The notes below the pieces were generated by a model. That model made no database searches. It saw only the letters and a list, made by a program, of their open reading frames with translations, and was not told where the DNA came from. From positions 1 through 64,000 of the forward strand of contig NZ_WFGV02000039.1 of NCBI RefSeq assembly GCF_010095445.2: a stretch of DNA of 64,000 bases, written 5' to 3'. Made by a program: the position numbers and the translations under genes. Shown here piece by piece: positions 18,836-27,902 of this stretch (the stretch's first letter is position 1; each line of letters begins with the position of its first letter). Origin of the DNA: Pseudomonas sp. TNT3 (lineage in GTDB: Bacteria; Pseudomonadota; Gammaproteobacteria; Pseudomonadales; Pseudomonadaceae).

Positions 18836-19561
18836 TTACAGGCGGAACTCGTGGCCCAGGTACACTTCCTTGACCAGGTCGTTGGCCAGGATCGTGGCAG
18901 AGTCGCCCTCGGCGATCAGTTGACCATCGTTGACGATGTACGCCGTTTCGCAAATATCCAGGGTTTCACGGACGTTGTGGTCAGTGATCAGGACGCCGAT
19001 GCCCTTGGCCTTGAGGTGATAAATGATTTGCTTGATGTCGCCGACCGAAATCGGGTCCACGCCGGCGAACGGTTCGTCGAGGAGGATGAATTTCGGGTTG
19101 GTGGCCAGTGCGCGTGCAATCTCCACGCGGCGACGTTCACCGCCGGACAGGCTCATGCCGAGGTTGTCGCGAATGTGGCTGATGTGGAATTCCTGAAGCA
19201 GGCTTTCGAGCTCCTTCCGGCGGCCCGCCTTGTCGAGTTCCTTGCGGGTCTCGAGGATCGCCATGATGTTATCGGCCACCGACAGTTTGCGAAAGATCGA
19301 AGCCTCTTGCGGAAGATAGCCGATACCGGCCTTGGCTCGGCCGTGCATTGGCTGATGGCTGACGTCGAGGTCATCGATCAGTACACGGCCCTGGTCGGCC
19401 TGCACGAGGCCGACAATCATATAAAAGCAGGTGGTCTTGCCGGCGCCGTTGGGCCCGAGCAAACCGACGATCTGACCGCTGTCGATGGACAGGCTGACAT
19501 CACGCACAACCTGGCGGCTCTTGTAGGCTTTGGCCAGATGCTGAGCTTTCAGAGTTGCCAT
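18836..19561 (-). CDS. lptB: LPS export ABC transporter ATPase LptB
   Basis: LptB powers extraction of lipopolysaccharide from the inner membrane with LptF/LptG. The 241-aa product has Walker A GPNGAGKTT, signature LSGGERRR, Walker B FILLDEPFAG and the switch histidine in TDHNVRET. Its ATG overlaps the last base of lptA, so kdsD-kdsC-lptC-lptA-lptB reads as one tightly packed operon. Confidence 0.97.
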   Translation of the reverse strand: MATLKAQHLAKAYKSRQVVRDVSLSIDSGQIVGLLGPNGAGKTTCFYMIVGLVQADQGRVLIDDLDVSHQPMHGRAKAGIGYLPQEASIFRKLSVADNIMAILETRKELDKAGRRKELESLLQEFHISHIRDNLGMSLSGGERRRVEIARALATNPKFILLDEPFAGVDPISVGDIKQIIYHLKAKGIGVLITDHNVRETLDICETAYIVNDGQLIAEGDSATILANDLVKEVYLGHEFRL

Positions 19562-20109
19562 TACTGGGCCTTCTGCTCGTCGGTTTTCTTTTTAGGTTGA
19601 ATTACCATGTCAATGCGTGGACGCGACTCGGTCACCTTGCTACCTGTAGCGCGACCAGCGCTCGCCAGCTTTTTCTCGGTGTCATAGACGATTTTCTCGC
19701 CTTGAGTGACGTTGTTGTCCTTGTCGATGACCTTGGCCTTGTCGATCAGTACAACGCGGTTTTGCGTGGCGTGGTACTGGATGGTCACACCCCAGCCCTG
19801 AACGGGTTTGGCATCGCCGGCGGTTTGCAGTTGCTCGAAGTAAGCCAGGTTGCCGACCGAGGTGACCACGTCGATGTCGCCATTCGGCGCGCGGGTCATG
19901 GTTACCTTATTGCCGGTAACCTTCATCGACCCTTGGGTGATGATCACGTCGCCGGTGTAAGTGGCAACACCGTTCTTGTCGTCCAGTTGGGCATCGTCGG
20001 CCTGAATGCGAATTGGCTGTTGCTGATCGTTCGGCAGAGCCCAGGCGCTCACGCTTCCCAGTGCTGCGCCCAGACTGAGCAAAATAGGGAGGGTTTTAAC
20101 GAGCCTCAT
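19561..20109 (-). CDS. lptA: LPS transport periplasmic protein LptA
   Basis: A 182-aa periplasmic protein of the OstA-like beta-jellyroll family that forms the LPS bridge between LptC and LptD. It begins with a signal peptide ending near SVSAWALPN, then has the OstA core (QIRIQADDAQL-like, TGDVIITQGSMKV). The Lys-rich C-terminus (PKKKTDEQKAQ) is a low-complexity tail. It overlaps lptC by 14 bases and lptB by one. Confidence 0.95.
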   Translation of the reverse strand: MRLVKTLPILLSLGAALGSVSAWALPNDQQQPIRIQADDAQLDDKNGVATYTGDVIITQGSMKVTGNKVTMTRAPNGDIDVVTSVGNLAYFEQLQTAGDAKPVQGWGVTIQYHATQNRVVLIDKAKVIDKDNNVTQGEKIVYDTEKKLASAGRATGSKVTESRPRIDMVIQPKKKTDEQKAQ

Positions 20110-20668
20110 ACTGTCCTCTTACGTTCGATAGCAGGTGTATCCTGCTTTCTTTCAAATACGCTTTCATTCCCGTACCAGTCGAGACGCCACCGGCGCCGTC
20201 GATTCTAACGGGTTGCTCGGTCTGCGCATATTGCTCCTGCGGGAACACCGTCATGCGAGTACTGGTGATCAAGGTGTCGCGATTCTTCTCGTCGGTGCGT
20301 TTGACGCGGACGTTGTCAATCAGTTCGACTTCGGTGCCGCCTGAGTTCACTTCACCGCGTTCGCTGGTGACGTGCCATGGAAAATCTGTACCGCGGTACA
20401 TGTTCAGGTCGGGTTTGGTAACCAGAGTAATGTCCGTGGCTTTCACGTGCTCGGCTTTCTCCGAGGTCATTTCATACTGCACTTTGCCGTCTTCGAGGTA
20501 TTGCAGCGTGTGAGTGTTGGTCGCATACCAATCGATCGGGCTTTCTTCTGTATTGGTCGGAGGCTTGTCGAGGAAGCGTTCCGGGCTGATGTTCCAGTAG
20601 CCGACCGCGGCAAATATCGCCGCGATGCAACCGAACACCAATATGTTGCGAAACTTTTTGCTCAGCAT
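20096..20668 (-). CDS. lptC: LPS export protein LptC
   Basis: LptC is a bitopic inner-membrane protein that receives LPS from LptB2FG and hands it to LptA. The 190-aa product has one N-terminal membrane helix (about residues 7-25) followed by a periplasmic jellyroll domain. The ATG at 20668 (MLSKKFRN) is chosen over a longer in-frame start at 20701, which would overlap kdsC and add a non-conserved leader. It lies 7 bp after kdsC. Confidence 0.93.
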   Translation of the reverse strand: MLSKKFRNILVFGCIAAIFAAVGYWNISPERFLDKPPTNTEESPIDWYATNTHTLQYLEDGKVQYEMTSEKAEHVKATDITLVTKPDLNMYRGTDFPWHVTSERGEVNSGGTEVELIDNVRVKRTDEKNRDTLITSTRMTVFPQEQYAQTEQPVRIDGAGGVSTGTGMKAYLKESRIHLLSNVRGQYEAR

Positions 20669-20675
20669 AATGGGC

Positions 20676-21200
20676 TCACAGGTATGCAGCGTTCGCCGCA
20701 TCGAGGCGGCCTTGGGCGCGCAGGATCAATTCGCAGAATTCGCGAGCGGCACCTTCACCACCACGGGCATGAGTGACGCCATCAGCATGTTCGCGCACGA
20801 AACTGGCGGCATTGGCCACTGCCATGCCCAGGCCTACGCGGCGTATCACCGGCAGGTCCGGCAGATCGTCGCCGAGGTAGGCGACCTGTTCATAGCTTAG
20901 GCCGAGTTGGGCAAGAAGCTCGTCAAGCACCACCAGTTTGTCTTCGCGACCCTGGTAGAGGTGGGGAATGCCGAGGTTTTTTGCCCGGCGCTCAACCACC
21001 GGAGTCTTGCGACCGCTGATGATAGCGGTCTGAACGCCGGCTGCCATCAACATCTTGATGCCCTGGCCGTCGAGGGTGCTGAAGGTTTTGAATTCGCTGC
21101 CATCTTCAAGGAAGTAAAGGCGTCCGTCAGTCAGGACACCGTCGACGTCGAAGATCGCCAGCTTGATGTTCTTGCCGCGTTGCAGCAGATCGGTACTCAT
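20676..21200 (-). CDS. kdsC: 3-deoxy-D-manno-octulosonate 8-phosphate phosphatase
   Basis: KdsC removes phosphate from Kdo-8-P in the synthesis of Kdo for the LPS inner core. The 174-aa product is a compact C0-type HAD phosphatase with the nucleophile motif DVDGVLTDG, the motif II/III residues TAIISGRKT and the acidic motif LGDDLPDLPV. It shares one base with kdsD upstream. Confidence 0.96.
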   Translation of the reverse strand: MSTDLLQRGKNIKLAIFDVDGVLTDGRLYFLEDGSEFKTFSTLDGQGIKMLMAAGVQTAIISGRKTPVVERRAKNLGIPHLYQGREDKLVVLDELLAQLGLSYEQVAYLGDDLPDLPVIRRVGLGMAVANAASFVREHADGVTHARGGEGAAREFCELILRAQGRLDAANAAYL

Positions 21201-22174
21201 TACATGACTCCCGCGCGGAGCAGGTCGGAGAGGTTGAAGGCGCCGATCGGGCGGTCCTCCTTGTCCACGACCACCAAGGCGTTGATTCGATGGTCTTCCA
21301 TGATTTTCAGGGCTTCGGCGGCCAGCATGTCGGCGCGTGCGGTTTTGCCGTGAACCGTCATGACCTGGTCGATGGTTGCATTATGGATGTCGATGGCGCG
21401 GTCGAGGGTGCGGCGCAAATCACCGTCGGTAAAGATCCCGGCGAGTGTGCCGTCGGTTTCCAGGATCGCGGTCATTCCCAGGCCCTTGCGGGTCATTTCC
21501 ATCAAGGCGTCCTTCAGCAGGGTGCCGCGCGGAACCTGCGGCAGCGCTTCACCCGCGTGCATGACGTTTTCCACTTTGAGCAGAAGACGACGGCCAAGGG
21601 CGCCACCTGGATGGGAAAAGGCGAAGTCTTCAGCGGTGAAGCCGCGTGCTTCCAGCAATGCGACGGCCAGCGCGTCACCCATGACCAGGGCGGCAGTGGT
21701 CGACGACGTGGGCGCCAGGTTCAGCGGGCACGCCTCATGTTCGACGTGGACGTTGAGGTTGACCTCGGCGGCTTTGGCCAGCGTCGAGTCAGGATTGCCG
21801 GTCATGCTGATCAGCTGGATGCCCAGGCGCTTGATCAGGGGCAGCAGGGTCACGATCTCGGAGGTCGAGCCGGAGTTGGACAGGGCAAGGATGACGTCGT
21901 CACGGGTGATCATGCCCATGTCGCCGTGACTGGCTTCGGCCGGGTGCACGAAAAAGGCCGTGGTGCCAGTACTGGCGAGCGTGGCAGCGATCTTGGTGCC
22001 GATGTGCCCGGATTTCCCCATGCCGACTACGACTACGCGGCCTTTGCTGGCCAGAATCATCTCGCACGCGCGTACGAAATCTGCATCGATACGTGGAAGC
22101 AAGCCTTGTACGGCTTCCAGTTCGAGGCGGATGGTGCGTTGTGCTGATTGAACAAGCTCGCTGGATTGGCTCAT
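21200..22174 (-). CDS. kdsD: Arabinose-5-phosphate isomerase
   Basis: KdsD interconverts ribulose-5-P and arabinose-5-P, the first committed step toward Kdo. The 324-aa product has an N-terminal SIS sugar-isomerase domain (GMGKSGHIG, SNSGSTSEI) and two C-terminal CBS domains. The start at 22174 (MSQSSELV) is preferred to an upstream in-frame start at 22237 that adds a non-conserved hydrophobic stretch. It is the first gene of the kdsD-kdsC-lptCAB operon and divergent from mlaF. Confidence 0.95.
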   Translation of the reverse strand: MSQSSELVQSAQRTIRLELEAVQGLLPRIDADFVRACEMILASKGRVVVVGMGKSGHIGTKIAATLASTGTTAFFVHPAEASHGDMGMITRDDVILALSNSGSTSEIVTLLPLIKRLGIQLISMTGNPDSTLAKAAEVNLNVHVEHEACPLNLAPTSSTTAALVMGDALAVALLEARGFTAEDFAFSHPGGALGRRLLLKVENVMHAGEALPQVPRGTLLKDALMEMTRKGLGMTAILETDGTLAGIFTDGDLRRTLDRAIDIHNATIDQVMTVHGKTARADMLAAEALKIMEDHRINALVVVDKEDRPIGAFNLSDLLRAGVM

Positions 22175-22449
22175 GTCGGGAATCGTATAGCCTGATGAAA
22201 AGGCGGCGATTATAGCGGTTATGATCGAAACCCTCACGTAAGTTCGTCGCGCTTTGTCACTCCCTGTTACTAATCCGCTCTGAATGAGGCTTTTGCCCCG
22301 TCATGTGTCTGAATATCGGCCGGCTTTAGCCTTGGGCGGCGAGCCGTTGCAGTGATATAGTTCGCCGCCAGTTCGGCCTGTCCGGGAGGTATGTGCTTTC
22401 GCCAGAAAGTCAGGCGTCCGAGTGTGAGGCTGCATCGCAAGGAGTTTAG
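22175..22449. promoter_or_regulatory. Divergent intergenic region kdsD/mlaF
   Basis: This 275-bp gap separates the minus-strand Kdo/LPS operon from the plus-strand mla operon and must hold both promoters. I see no ORF with family similarity and no clear inverted repeat. An AGGAG site just before the mlaF ATG is the only clear element. Confidence 0.5.
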
Positions 22450-23259
22450 ATGAGTGCCGATAACGCCTACGCGGTCGAGCTGAAGGGACTGACCTTCAAG
22501 CGCGGTGCGCGCAGCATTTTCAATAACGTCGATATCCGTATCCCGCGCGGCAAGGTCACCGGCATCATGGGACCTTCCGGGTGTGGCAAGACCACGCTTT
22601 TGCGGTTGATGGGCGCCCAGTTGCGTCCCACCGCCGGCGAAGTCTGGGTCAACGGCCAGAATCTGCCGAAATTGTCTCGCAGCGATTTGTTCGATGCGCG
22701 CAAGCATATGGGTGTGCTGTTCCAGAGCGGCGCACTGTTTACCGATCTCGATGTATTCGAGAACGTCGCCTTTCCGCTACGTGTTCACACCGAGCTTCCT
22801 GAAGAAATGATCCGGGACATCGTCCTGCTCAAATTGCAGGCGGTGGGTTTGCGTGGGGCCATCGACCTTATGCCTGACGAATTGTCCGGTGGCATGAAGC
22901 GTCGTGTCGCACTGGCCCGGGCGATTGCGCTGGATCCGCAGATTCTCATGTATGACGAGCCTTTTGTGGGACAGGACCCGATCGCCATGGGCGTATTGGT
23001 GCGCCTGATCCGCTTGCTCAACGATGCATTGGGCATTACCAGTATCGTGGTTTCCCATGACCTGGCGGAGACCGCCAGCATCGCCGATTACATCTATGTA
23101 GTCGGCGACGGACAGGTATTGGGGCAGGGCACGCCGGACGAGCTGATGAATTCGGATGATCCGCGTATCCGTCAGTTCATGACAGGCGAACCCGATGGTC
23201 CGGTCGCGTACCACTTTCCAGCGACGGATTACCGCGCAGATCTTCTGGGGAAGCGTTGA
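22450..23259 (+). CDS. mlaF: Phospholipid ABC transporter ATPase MlaF
   Basis: MlaF is the ATPase of the MlaFEDB complex, which moves phospholipids between the inner and outer membrane and maintains lipid asymmetry; it was first named Ttg2A in Pseudomonas for toluene tolerance. The 269-aa product has Walker A GPSGCGKTT, signature LSGGMKRR and Walker B LMYDEPFVG. Its stop overlaps the mlaE start, and the five mla genes are packed with overlaps or short gaps. Confidence 0.96.
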   Translation: MSADNAYAVELKGLTFKRGARSIFNNVDIRIPRGKVTGIMGPSGCGKTTLLRLMGAQLRPTAGEVWVNGQNLPKLSRSDLFDARKHMGVLFQSGALFTDLDVFENVAFPLRVHTELPEEMIRDIVLLKLQAVGLRGAIDLMPDELSGGMKRRVALARAIALDPQILMYDEPFVGQDPIAMGVLVRLIRLLNDALGITSIVVSHDLAETASIADYIYVVGDGQVLGQGTPDELMNSDDPRIRQFMTGEPDGPVAYHFPATDYRADLLGKR

Positions 23260-24056
23260 TGCGCAAGATTTCACTAATAGAAAGAGTGCGCCGGTTCGGC
23301 CACGCGGCAATCGATGCCGTCGCGGTGTTCGGGCGTGCGACGCTGTTCCTGTTTCATGCCTTGCTCGGCCGTGGCGGCATTGGCGGCGGTTTCGGCCTGC
23401 TGATCAAGCAACTGCACTCTGTGGGCGTGATGTCCCTGGTGATCATTGTGGTCTCCGGGGTGTTCATCGGCATGGTGCTGGCGCTGCAAGGTTTCAACAT
23501 TCTGTCCAGCTATGGTTCGGAACAGGCGGTCGGACAGATGGTTGCCCTGACGCTGTTGCGTGAATTGGGCCCGGTGGTCACTGCCTTGCTGTTCGCAGGA
23601 CGCGCAGGGTCTGCGCTGACGGCCGAAATCGGCAACATGAAGTCCACCGAACAGCTGTCCAGTCTGGAAATGATCGGTGTCGACCCGCTCAAGTACATCA
23701 TTGCCCCGCGCCTGTGGGCCGGCTTCATTTCCCTGCCGGTGCTGGCGATGATTTTCAGCGTGGTGGGTATCTGGGGTGGTTCGTGGGTGGCCGTCGACTG
23801 GCTGGGTGTCTACGAAGGCTCCTACTGGTCGAACATGCAAAACAGCGTGACGTTCACCGAAGATGTGCTCAACGGCATCATTAAAAGTATCGTCTTCGCC
23901 TTTGTTGTTACCTGGATTGCCGTATTCCAAGGTTATGACTGCGAGCCCACTTCCGAGGGGATCAGTCGTGCCACTACCAAGACCGTTGTGTACGCCTCGT
24001 TGGCTGTACTCGGCCTGGACTTTATTCTGACCGCCTTGATGTTTGGAGATTTCTGA
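23259..24056 (+). CDS. mlaE: Phospholipid ABC transporter permease MlaE
   Basis: A 265-aa inner-membrane permease of the MlaE/YrbE family with about five to six helices and the family block FAGRAGSALTAEIGNMK. It forms the transmembrane core of MlaFEDB. The ATG at 23259 overlaps the mlaF stop (TGATG). A TTG three bases earlier is less likely. Its stop overlaps the first base of mlaD. Confidence 0.96.
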   Translation: MRKISLIERVRRFGHAAIDAVAVFGRATLFLFHALLGRGGIGGGFGLLIKQLHSVGVMSLVIIVVSGVFIGMVLALQGFNILSSYGSEQAVGQMVALTLLRELGPVVTALLFAGRAGSALTAEIGNMKSTEQLSSLEMIGVDPLKYIIAPRLWAGFISLPVLAMIFSVVGIWGGSWVAVDWLGVYEGSYWSNMQNSVTFTEDVLNGIIKSIVFAFVVTWIAVFQGYDCEPTSEGISRATTKTVVYASLAVLGLDFILTALMFGDF

Positions 24057-24523
24057 TGCAAAACCGCACCCTGGAAATCGGTGTCGGCCTTTTCTTGCTG
24101 GCTGGCATCCTGGCTTTGCTGTTGCTTGCGTTGCGGGTCAGTGGCCTGTCCCCTAGCGCGACAACTGATTCTTATAAACTTTACGCTTATTTCGACAATA
24201 TCGCCGGTTTGACGGTCAGAGCTAAAGTGACCATGGCCGGTGTGACGATCGGCAAGGTGACAGCGATCGATCTGGACCGCGACAGTTTCACCGGTCGAGT
24301 GACGATGCAGCTGGAGAAGCGCGTAGATAATCTGCCGACTGACTCCACCGCATCTATCCTGACTGCTGGCCTGTTGGGCGAGAAATACATCGGTATCAGC
24401 GTGGGTGGGGAAGAAGCCCTGCTCAAGGATGGCGGAACCATCCACGACACGCAGTCGTCGCTGGTGCTCGAGGACCTGATCGGTAAATTCCTGCTCAACA
24501 CCGTTAGCAAAGAAGCCAAATGA
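24056..24523 (+). CDS. mlaD: MCE-domain lipid-binding protein MlaD
   Basis: MlaD is membrane-anchored and forms a hexameric MCE ring that channels phospholipid to MlaC. The 155-aa product has one N-terminal membrane helix (about residues 7-25) and an MCE domain with AYFDNIAGLTVRAKVTMAGV followed by GKVTAIDLD. Length is normal for MlaD. It overlaps mlaE by one base and precedes mlaC by 11 bp. Confidence 0.95.
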   Translation: MQNRTLEIGVGLFLLAGILALLLLALRVSGLSPSATTDSYKLYAYFDNIAGLTVRAKVTMAGVTIGKVTAIDLDRDSFTGRVTMQLEKRVDNLPTDSTASILTAGLLGEKYIGISVGGEEALLKDGGTIHDTQSSLVLEDLIGKFLLNTVSKEAK

Positions 24524-24534
24524 GGAGCTTTTGA

Positions 24535-25188
24535 ATGATCTCTATCTTGCGACGTGGCCTGTTGGTATTACTCGCGGCCTTGCCGTTGATGGCTAACGCC
24601 GTGGCGGCGCAGTCGGCGCACGATCTGGTGCAGGACACGACTACCCGGTTGCTGGCCGATCTGGCTGCCAACAAAGAAAAGTACAAGCAGAGCCCGAACG
24701 AGTTCTACAACGCCCTCAACGGGATTGTCGGCCCGGTGGTCGATGCTGACGGCATTTCGCGCAGCATCATGACCGTCAAGTATTCGCGTAAAGCCACGCC
24801 GGAGCAGATGCAGCGCTTCCAGGAAAACTTCAAGCGCAGCCTGATGCAGTTCTACGGCAACGCGTTGCTTGAGTACAACAACCAGGGCATTACCGTTTCG
24901 CCGGCCAAAGATGAAAGTGGCACCCGTACCAGCGTTGACATGCAGGTCAAAGGCAGCAGCGGTTCGATCTACCCTGTGTCCTACACACTCGAGAAAATCA
25001 ACGGCGAGTGGAAAGTACGCAACGTGATCATCAATGGTATCAACATCGGCAAGTTGTTCCGCGATCAGTTCCAGGATTCGATGCAGCGTAATGGCAACGA
25101 CCTGGACAAGGTCATCAACAACTGGGCCGGCGAAGTTGCCAAGGCCAAGGAAACCACCGAGCAAGCGGCCGAGAAGCAAGCCCAATGA
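24535..25188 (+). CDS. mlaC: Periplasmic phospholipid-binding protein MlaC
   Basis: MlaC shuttles phospholipids through the periplasm between MlaD and the outer-membrane MlaA. The 217-aa product has a typical signal peptide ending near NAVAAQS and the MlaC/Ttg2D core (YSRKATPEQMQRFQENFKRS). The C-terminus is rich in Glu/Lys/Ala. It overlaps mlaB by four bases (ATGA). Confidence 0.95.
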   Translation: MISILRRGLLVLLAALPLMANAVAAQSAHDLVQDTTTRLLADLAANKEKYKQSPNEFYNALNGIVGPVVDADGISRSIMTVKYSRKATPEQMQRFQENFKRSLMQFYGNALLEYNNQGITVSPAKDESGTRTSVDMQVKGSSGSIYPVSYTLEKINGEWKVRNVIINGINIGKLFRDQFQDSMQRNGNDLDKVINNWAGEVAKAKETTEQAAEKQAQ

Positions 25189-25490
25189 GTGAGTCGGCGG
25201 TTCAGATGAGCGAAGCCGGCGAACTGCTGCTCAGCGGCACTCTGGATTACCGCAGCGGCCCTGTTTTGCGTAAGCAGGGTCAGGCGCTGATCAAGGCCAG
25301 CAAGGCTGCGGCATTGGTCGTGGATTGCTCGCAGGTGGTGAAATCCAGCAGCGTCGGATTGTCGTTGTTGTTGTGCTTCATGCGAGATGCCCAGGCGGCC
25401 GGCAAGGCCCTGAGCATCCGCGCGATGCCCGAAGATATGCGCGAAATCGCTCAGGTCAGCGAACTGACCGAGCTGTTGGCGCATCCCTAA
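25185..25490 (+). CDS. mlaB: STAS-domain protein MlaB
   Basis: A 101-aa cytoplasmic STAS-domain protein that binds MlaF and is needed for assembly and activity of MlaFEDB. The sulfate-transporter/anti-sigma fold is recognisable from LVVDCSQVVKSSSVGLSLLL. The ATG overlaps the mlaC stop (ATGA). It is the last gene of the mla operon; a terminator follows within 20 bp. Confidence 0.92.
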   Translation: MSESAVQMSEAGELLLSGTLDYRSGPVLRKQGQALIKASKAAALVVDCSQVVKSSSVGLSLLLCFMRDAQAAGKALSIRAMPEDMREIAQVSELTELLAHP

Positions 25491-25504
25491 CCCGCATCTA
25501 TAAA

Positions 25505-25560
25505 GAAGCCCCCCGTCAGAGTCCTGCTTAGCGGGGTTCGCAGGCGCGGGGCTTTTTTGT
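25505..25560 (+). terminator. Terminator after mlaB
   Basis: An inverted repeat with GAAGCCCC and GGGGCTTTTTT as outer arms encloses an inner GC-rich stem, and it ends in a run of six T. It separates the mla operon from the bolA-like gene. Confidence 0.85.
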
Positions 25561-25604
25561 ATGATGTCCGACCCGCGCGCACTAGGCGCCTATTGAGGTT
25601 GAGC

Positions 25605-25844
25605 ATGCAGGCCGTAGAAGTGAAGAGCTTCCTTGAAGGAAAGCTGCCTAATACAAAGGTGGAAGTTGAGGGCGAAGGCTGCAACTTCCAGCTGAACGTG
25701 ATTAGCGATGAACTGGCGGCGTTGAGCCCGGTGAAGCGTCAGCAGCAGGTCTATGCCCATTTGAACCCATGGATCACCGATGGCAGCATCCATGCGGTCA
25801 CTATGAAATTTTTCAGCAGCGCGGCCTGGGCCGAGCGCACCTGA
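25605..25844 (+). CDS. ibaG: BolA-like protein (IbaG/YrbA type)
   Basis: A 79-aa protein of the BolA family that lies, as in most gamma-proteobacteria, between mla and murA. IbaG-type proteins bind monothiol glutaredoxins and [2Fe-2S] clusters and influence acid stress and envelope properties. The core VEGEGCNFQLNVISDEL and the Cys within it are family-typical. The start at 25605 is chosen; an in-frame extension to 25557 runs into the terminator. It ends 22 bp before murA. Confidence 0.9.
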   Translation: MQAVEVKSFLEGKLPNTKVEVEGEGCNFQLNVISDELAALSPVKRQQQVYAHLNPWITDGSIHAVTMKFFSSAAWAERT

Positions 25845-25866
25845 GCCCACGGGCGTCGAGATTCTT

Positions 25867-27132
25867 ATGGATAAATTGATTATTACCGGTGGCGTTCGTC
25901 TTGATGGCGAAATCCGCATCTCCGGGGCAAAGAACTCTGCCCTGCCGATCCTGGCTGCAACCCTGCTGTGCGATGGTCCGGTGACTGTTGCCAACCTGCC
26001 GCACCTGCACGACATCACCACCATGATCGAGCTGTTCGGCCGCATGGGCATCGAGCCGGTGATCGACGAGAAGCTCAGCGTCGAAATCGACCCGCGCACC
26101 ATCAAGACCCTGATCGCCCCGTACGAACTGGTCAAGACCATGCGTGCGTCGATCCTGGTACTGGGTCCGATGGTTGCCCGTTTCGGTGAGGCCGAAGTCG
26201 CGCTGCCTGGCGGTTGCGCCATCGGCTCGCGTCCGGTTGACCTGCACATCCGTGGTCTCGAAGCCATGGGCGCGGTGATCGACGTGGAAGGCGGCTACAT
26301 CAAGGCCAAGGCGCCTGAAGGTGGCCTGCGCGGCGCGCACTTCTTCTTCGACACCGTCAGCGTGACCGGCACCGAAAACATCATGATGGCGGCCGCTCTG
26401 GCCAAGGGTCGCAGCGTTCTGCAAAACGCCGCTCGCGAGCCTGAAGTCATCGACCTGGCGAACTTCCTGATCGCCATGGGCGCCAAGATTTCCGGCGCAG
26501 GTACTGACACCATCACCATCGATGGCGTTGATCGTCTGCACCCGGCCACTTACAAGGTGATGCCTGACCGTATCGAAACCGGCACCTACCTGGTTGCCGC
26601 TGCCGTGACTGGCGGTCGCGTGAAGGTCAAGGACACGGATCCGACCATCCTCGAAGCCGTTCTTGAGAAACTCAAGGAAGCGGGTGCTGAAATCACCTGC
26701 GGCGAAGACTGGATCGAGCTGAACATGCACGGCAAGCGGCCGAAAGCCGTCAACGTGCGGACCGCTCCATACCCGGCGTTCCCGACTGACATGCAAGCGC
26801 AGTTCATCTCCCTCAACGCCATTGCCGAAGGCACCGGTGCCGTGATCGAGACGATCTTCGAAAACCGCTTCATGCACGTTTACGAACTGCACCGCATGGG
26901 CGCCAAGATCCAGGTCGAAGGCAACACGGCCATCGTGACCGGTACCGAGAAGCTCAAAGGCGCGCCAGTCATGGCCACCGACCTGCGTGCATCGGCCAGC
27001 CTGGTCATCTCGGCGTTGATCGCTGAAGGCGACACCCTGATCGACCGCATCTACCACATAGACCGTGGTTACGAGTGCATCGAAGAGAAACTGCAGATGC
27101 TCGGCGCCAAGATCCGCCGCGTGCCGGGCTAG
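25867..27132 (+). CDS. murA: UDP-N-acetylglucosamine 1-carboxyvinyltransferase
   Basis: MurA transfers enolpyruvate from PEP to UDP-GlcNAc, the first committed step of peptidoglycan synthesis and the target of fosfomycin. The 421-aa product has the catalytic cysteine in LPGGCAIGSRPVDLH and conserved KNSALPI near the N-terminus. Cys rather than Asp at the catalytic position predicts the fosfomycin-sensitive form of the enzyme. It lies after the bolA-like gene with a 22-bp gap. Confidence 0.98.
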   Translation: MDKLIITGGVRLDGEIRISGAKNSALPILAATLLCDGPVTVANLPHLHDITTMIELFGRMGIEPVIDEKLSVEIDPRTIKTLIAPYELVKTMRASILVLGPMVARFGEAEVALPGGCAIGSRPVDLHIRGLEAMGAVIDVEGGYIKAKAPEGGLRGAHFFFDTVSVTGTENIMMAAALAKGRSVLQNAAREPEVIDLANFLIAMGAKISGAGTDTITIDGVDRLHPATYKVMPDRIETGTYLVAAAVTGGRVKVKDTDPTILEAVLEKLKEAGAEITCGEDWIELNMHGKRPKAVNVRTAPYPAFPTDMQAQFISLNAIAEGTGAVIETIFENRFMHVYELHRMGAKIQVEGNTAIVTGTEKLKGAPVMATDLRASASLVISALIAEGDTLIDRIYHIDRGYECIEEKLQMLGAKIRRVPG

Positions 27133-27178
27133 TTTCTGCTGTATGGGCGCAGGGACGCGTCCGTTGAATTGTTCAGAG

Positions 27179-27199
27179 TCGAGCCGGTTTCCGGCTCGA
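27179..27199. promoter_or_regulatory. Perfect hairpin between murA and hisG
   Basis: TCGAGCCGG, a three-base loop TTT, and CCGGCTCGA form a perfect 9-bp stem about 47 bases after the murA stop and 60 bases before hisG. No T-run follows, so it may be a weak or Rho-assisted terminator, or an mRNA-stabilising stem. Confidence 0.5.
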
Positions 27200-27259
27200 T
27201 GTGTGTCCGGCGCCGATTGCGACCGGGCATGAGTACCTTGATAAGGACTGACGTTTCCC

Positions 27260-27895
27260 ATGTTGACCATCGCACTGTCCAAGGGCCGCATCCTTGACGA
27301 CACCCTGCCGCTTCTGGCTGAAGCGGGCATCGTGCCGACCGAGAATCCGGACAAAAGCCGCAAGCTGATCATCCCCACGACCCAGCCTGATGTACGTCTG
27401 CTGATCGTTCGCGCCACCGATGTGCCGACCTACGTCGAGCATGGTGCGGCGGATCTGGGCGTCGCCGGTAAAGATGTGTTGATGGAATACGGTGGCCAGG
27501 GCCTGTACGAGCCACTGGACCTGCAAATTGCCCAATGCAAGCTGATGACCGCGGGCAAGATCGGGGCGATCGAGCCCAAGGGCCGTCTGCGCATCGCTAC
27601 CAAGTTCGTCAACGTTGCCAAGCGTTACTATGCCGAGCAAGGTCGTCAGGTCGACATTATCAAGCTGTACGGCTCGATGGAGCTGGCACCGCTGATCGGT
27701 CTGGCCGACAAGATCATCGACGTGGTCGACACCGGTAACACGCTGCGGGCCAACGGCCTTGAGCCACAGGATTTCATTGCGGCCATCAGCTCCCGGCTGA
27801 TCGTTAACAAAGCCTCGATGAAGATGCAGCACGCCCGTATTCAGGCGTTGATCGACACCCTGCGCAAGGCAGTGGAGTCTCGACACCGCGGCTGA
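27260..27895 (+). CDS. hisG: ATP phosphoribosyltransferase, short form
   Basis: HisG condenses ATP and PRPP in the first step of histidine synthesis. At 211 aa this is the short form, which lacks the C-terminal histidine-binding domain and needs the HisZ subunit (not in this window) for activity and feedback. Visible motifs include LTIALSKGRI at the N-terminus and the PRPP loop DVVDTGNTLRANGL. It is followed by hisD 126 bp downstream. Confidence 0.97.
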   Translation: MLTIALSKGRILDDTLPLLAEAGIVPTENPDKSRKLIIPTTQPDVRLLIVRATDVPTYVEHGAADLGVAGKDVLMEYGGQGLYEPLDLQIAQCKLMTAGKIGAIEPKGRLRIATKFVNVAKRYYAEQGRQVDIIKLYGSMELAPLIGLADKIIDVVDTGNTLRANGLEPQDFIAAISSRLIVNKASMKMQHARIQALIDTLRKAVESRHRG

Positions 27896-27902
27896 TTCAC
27901 CT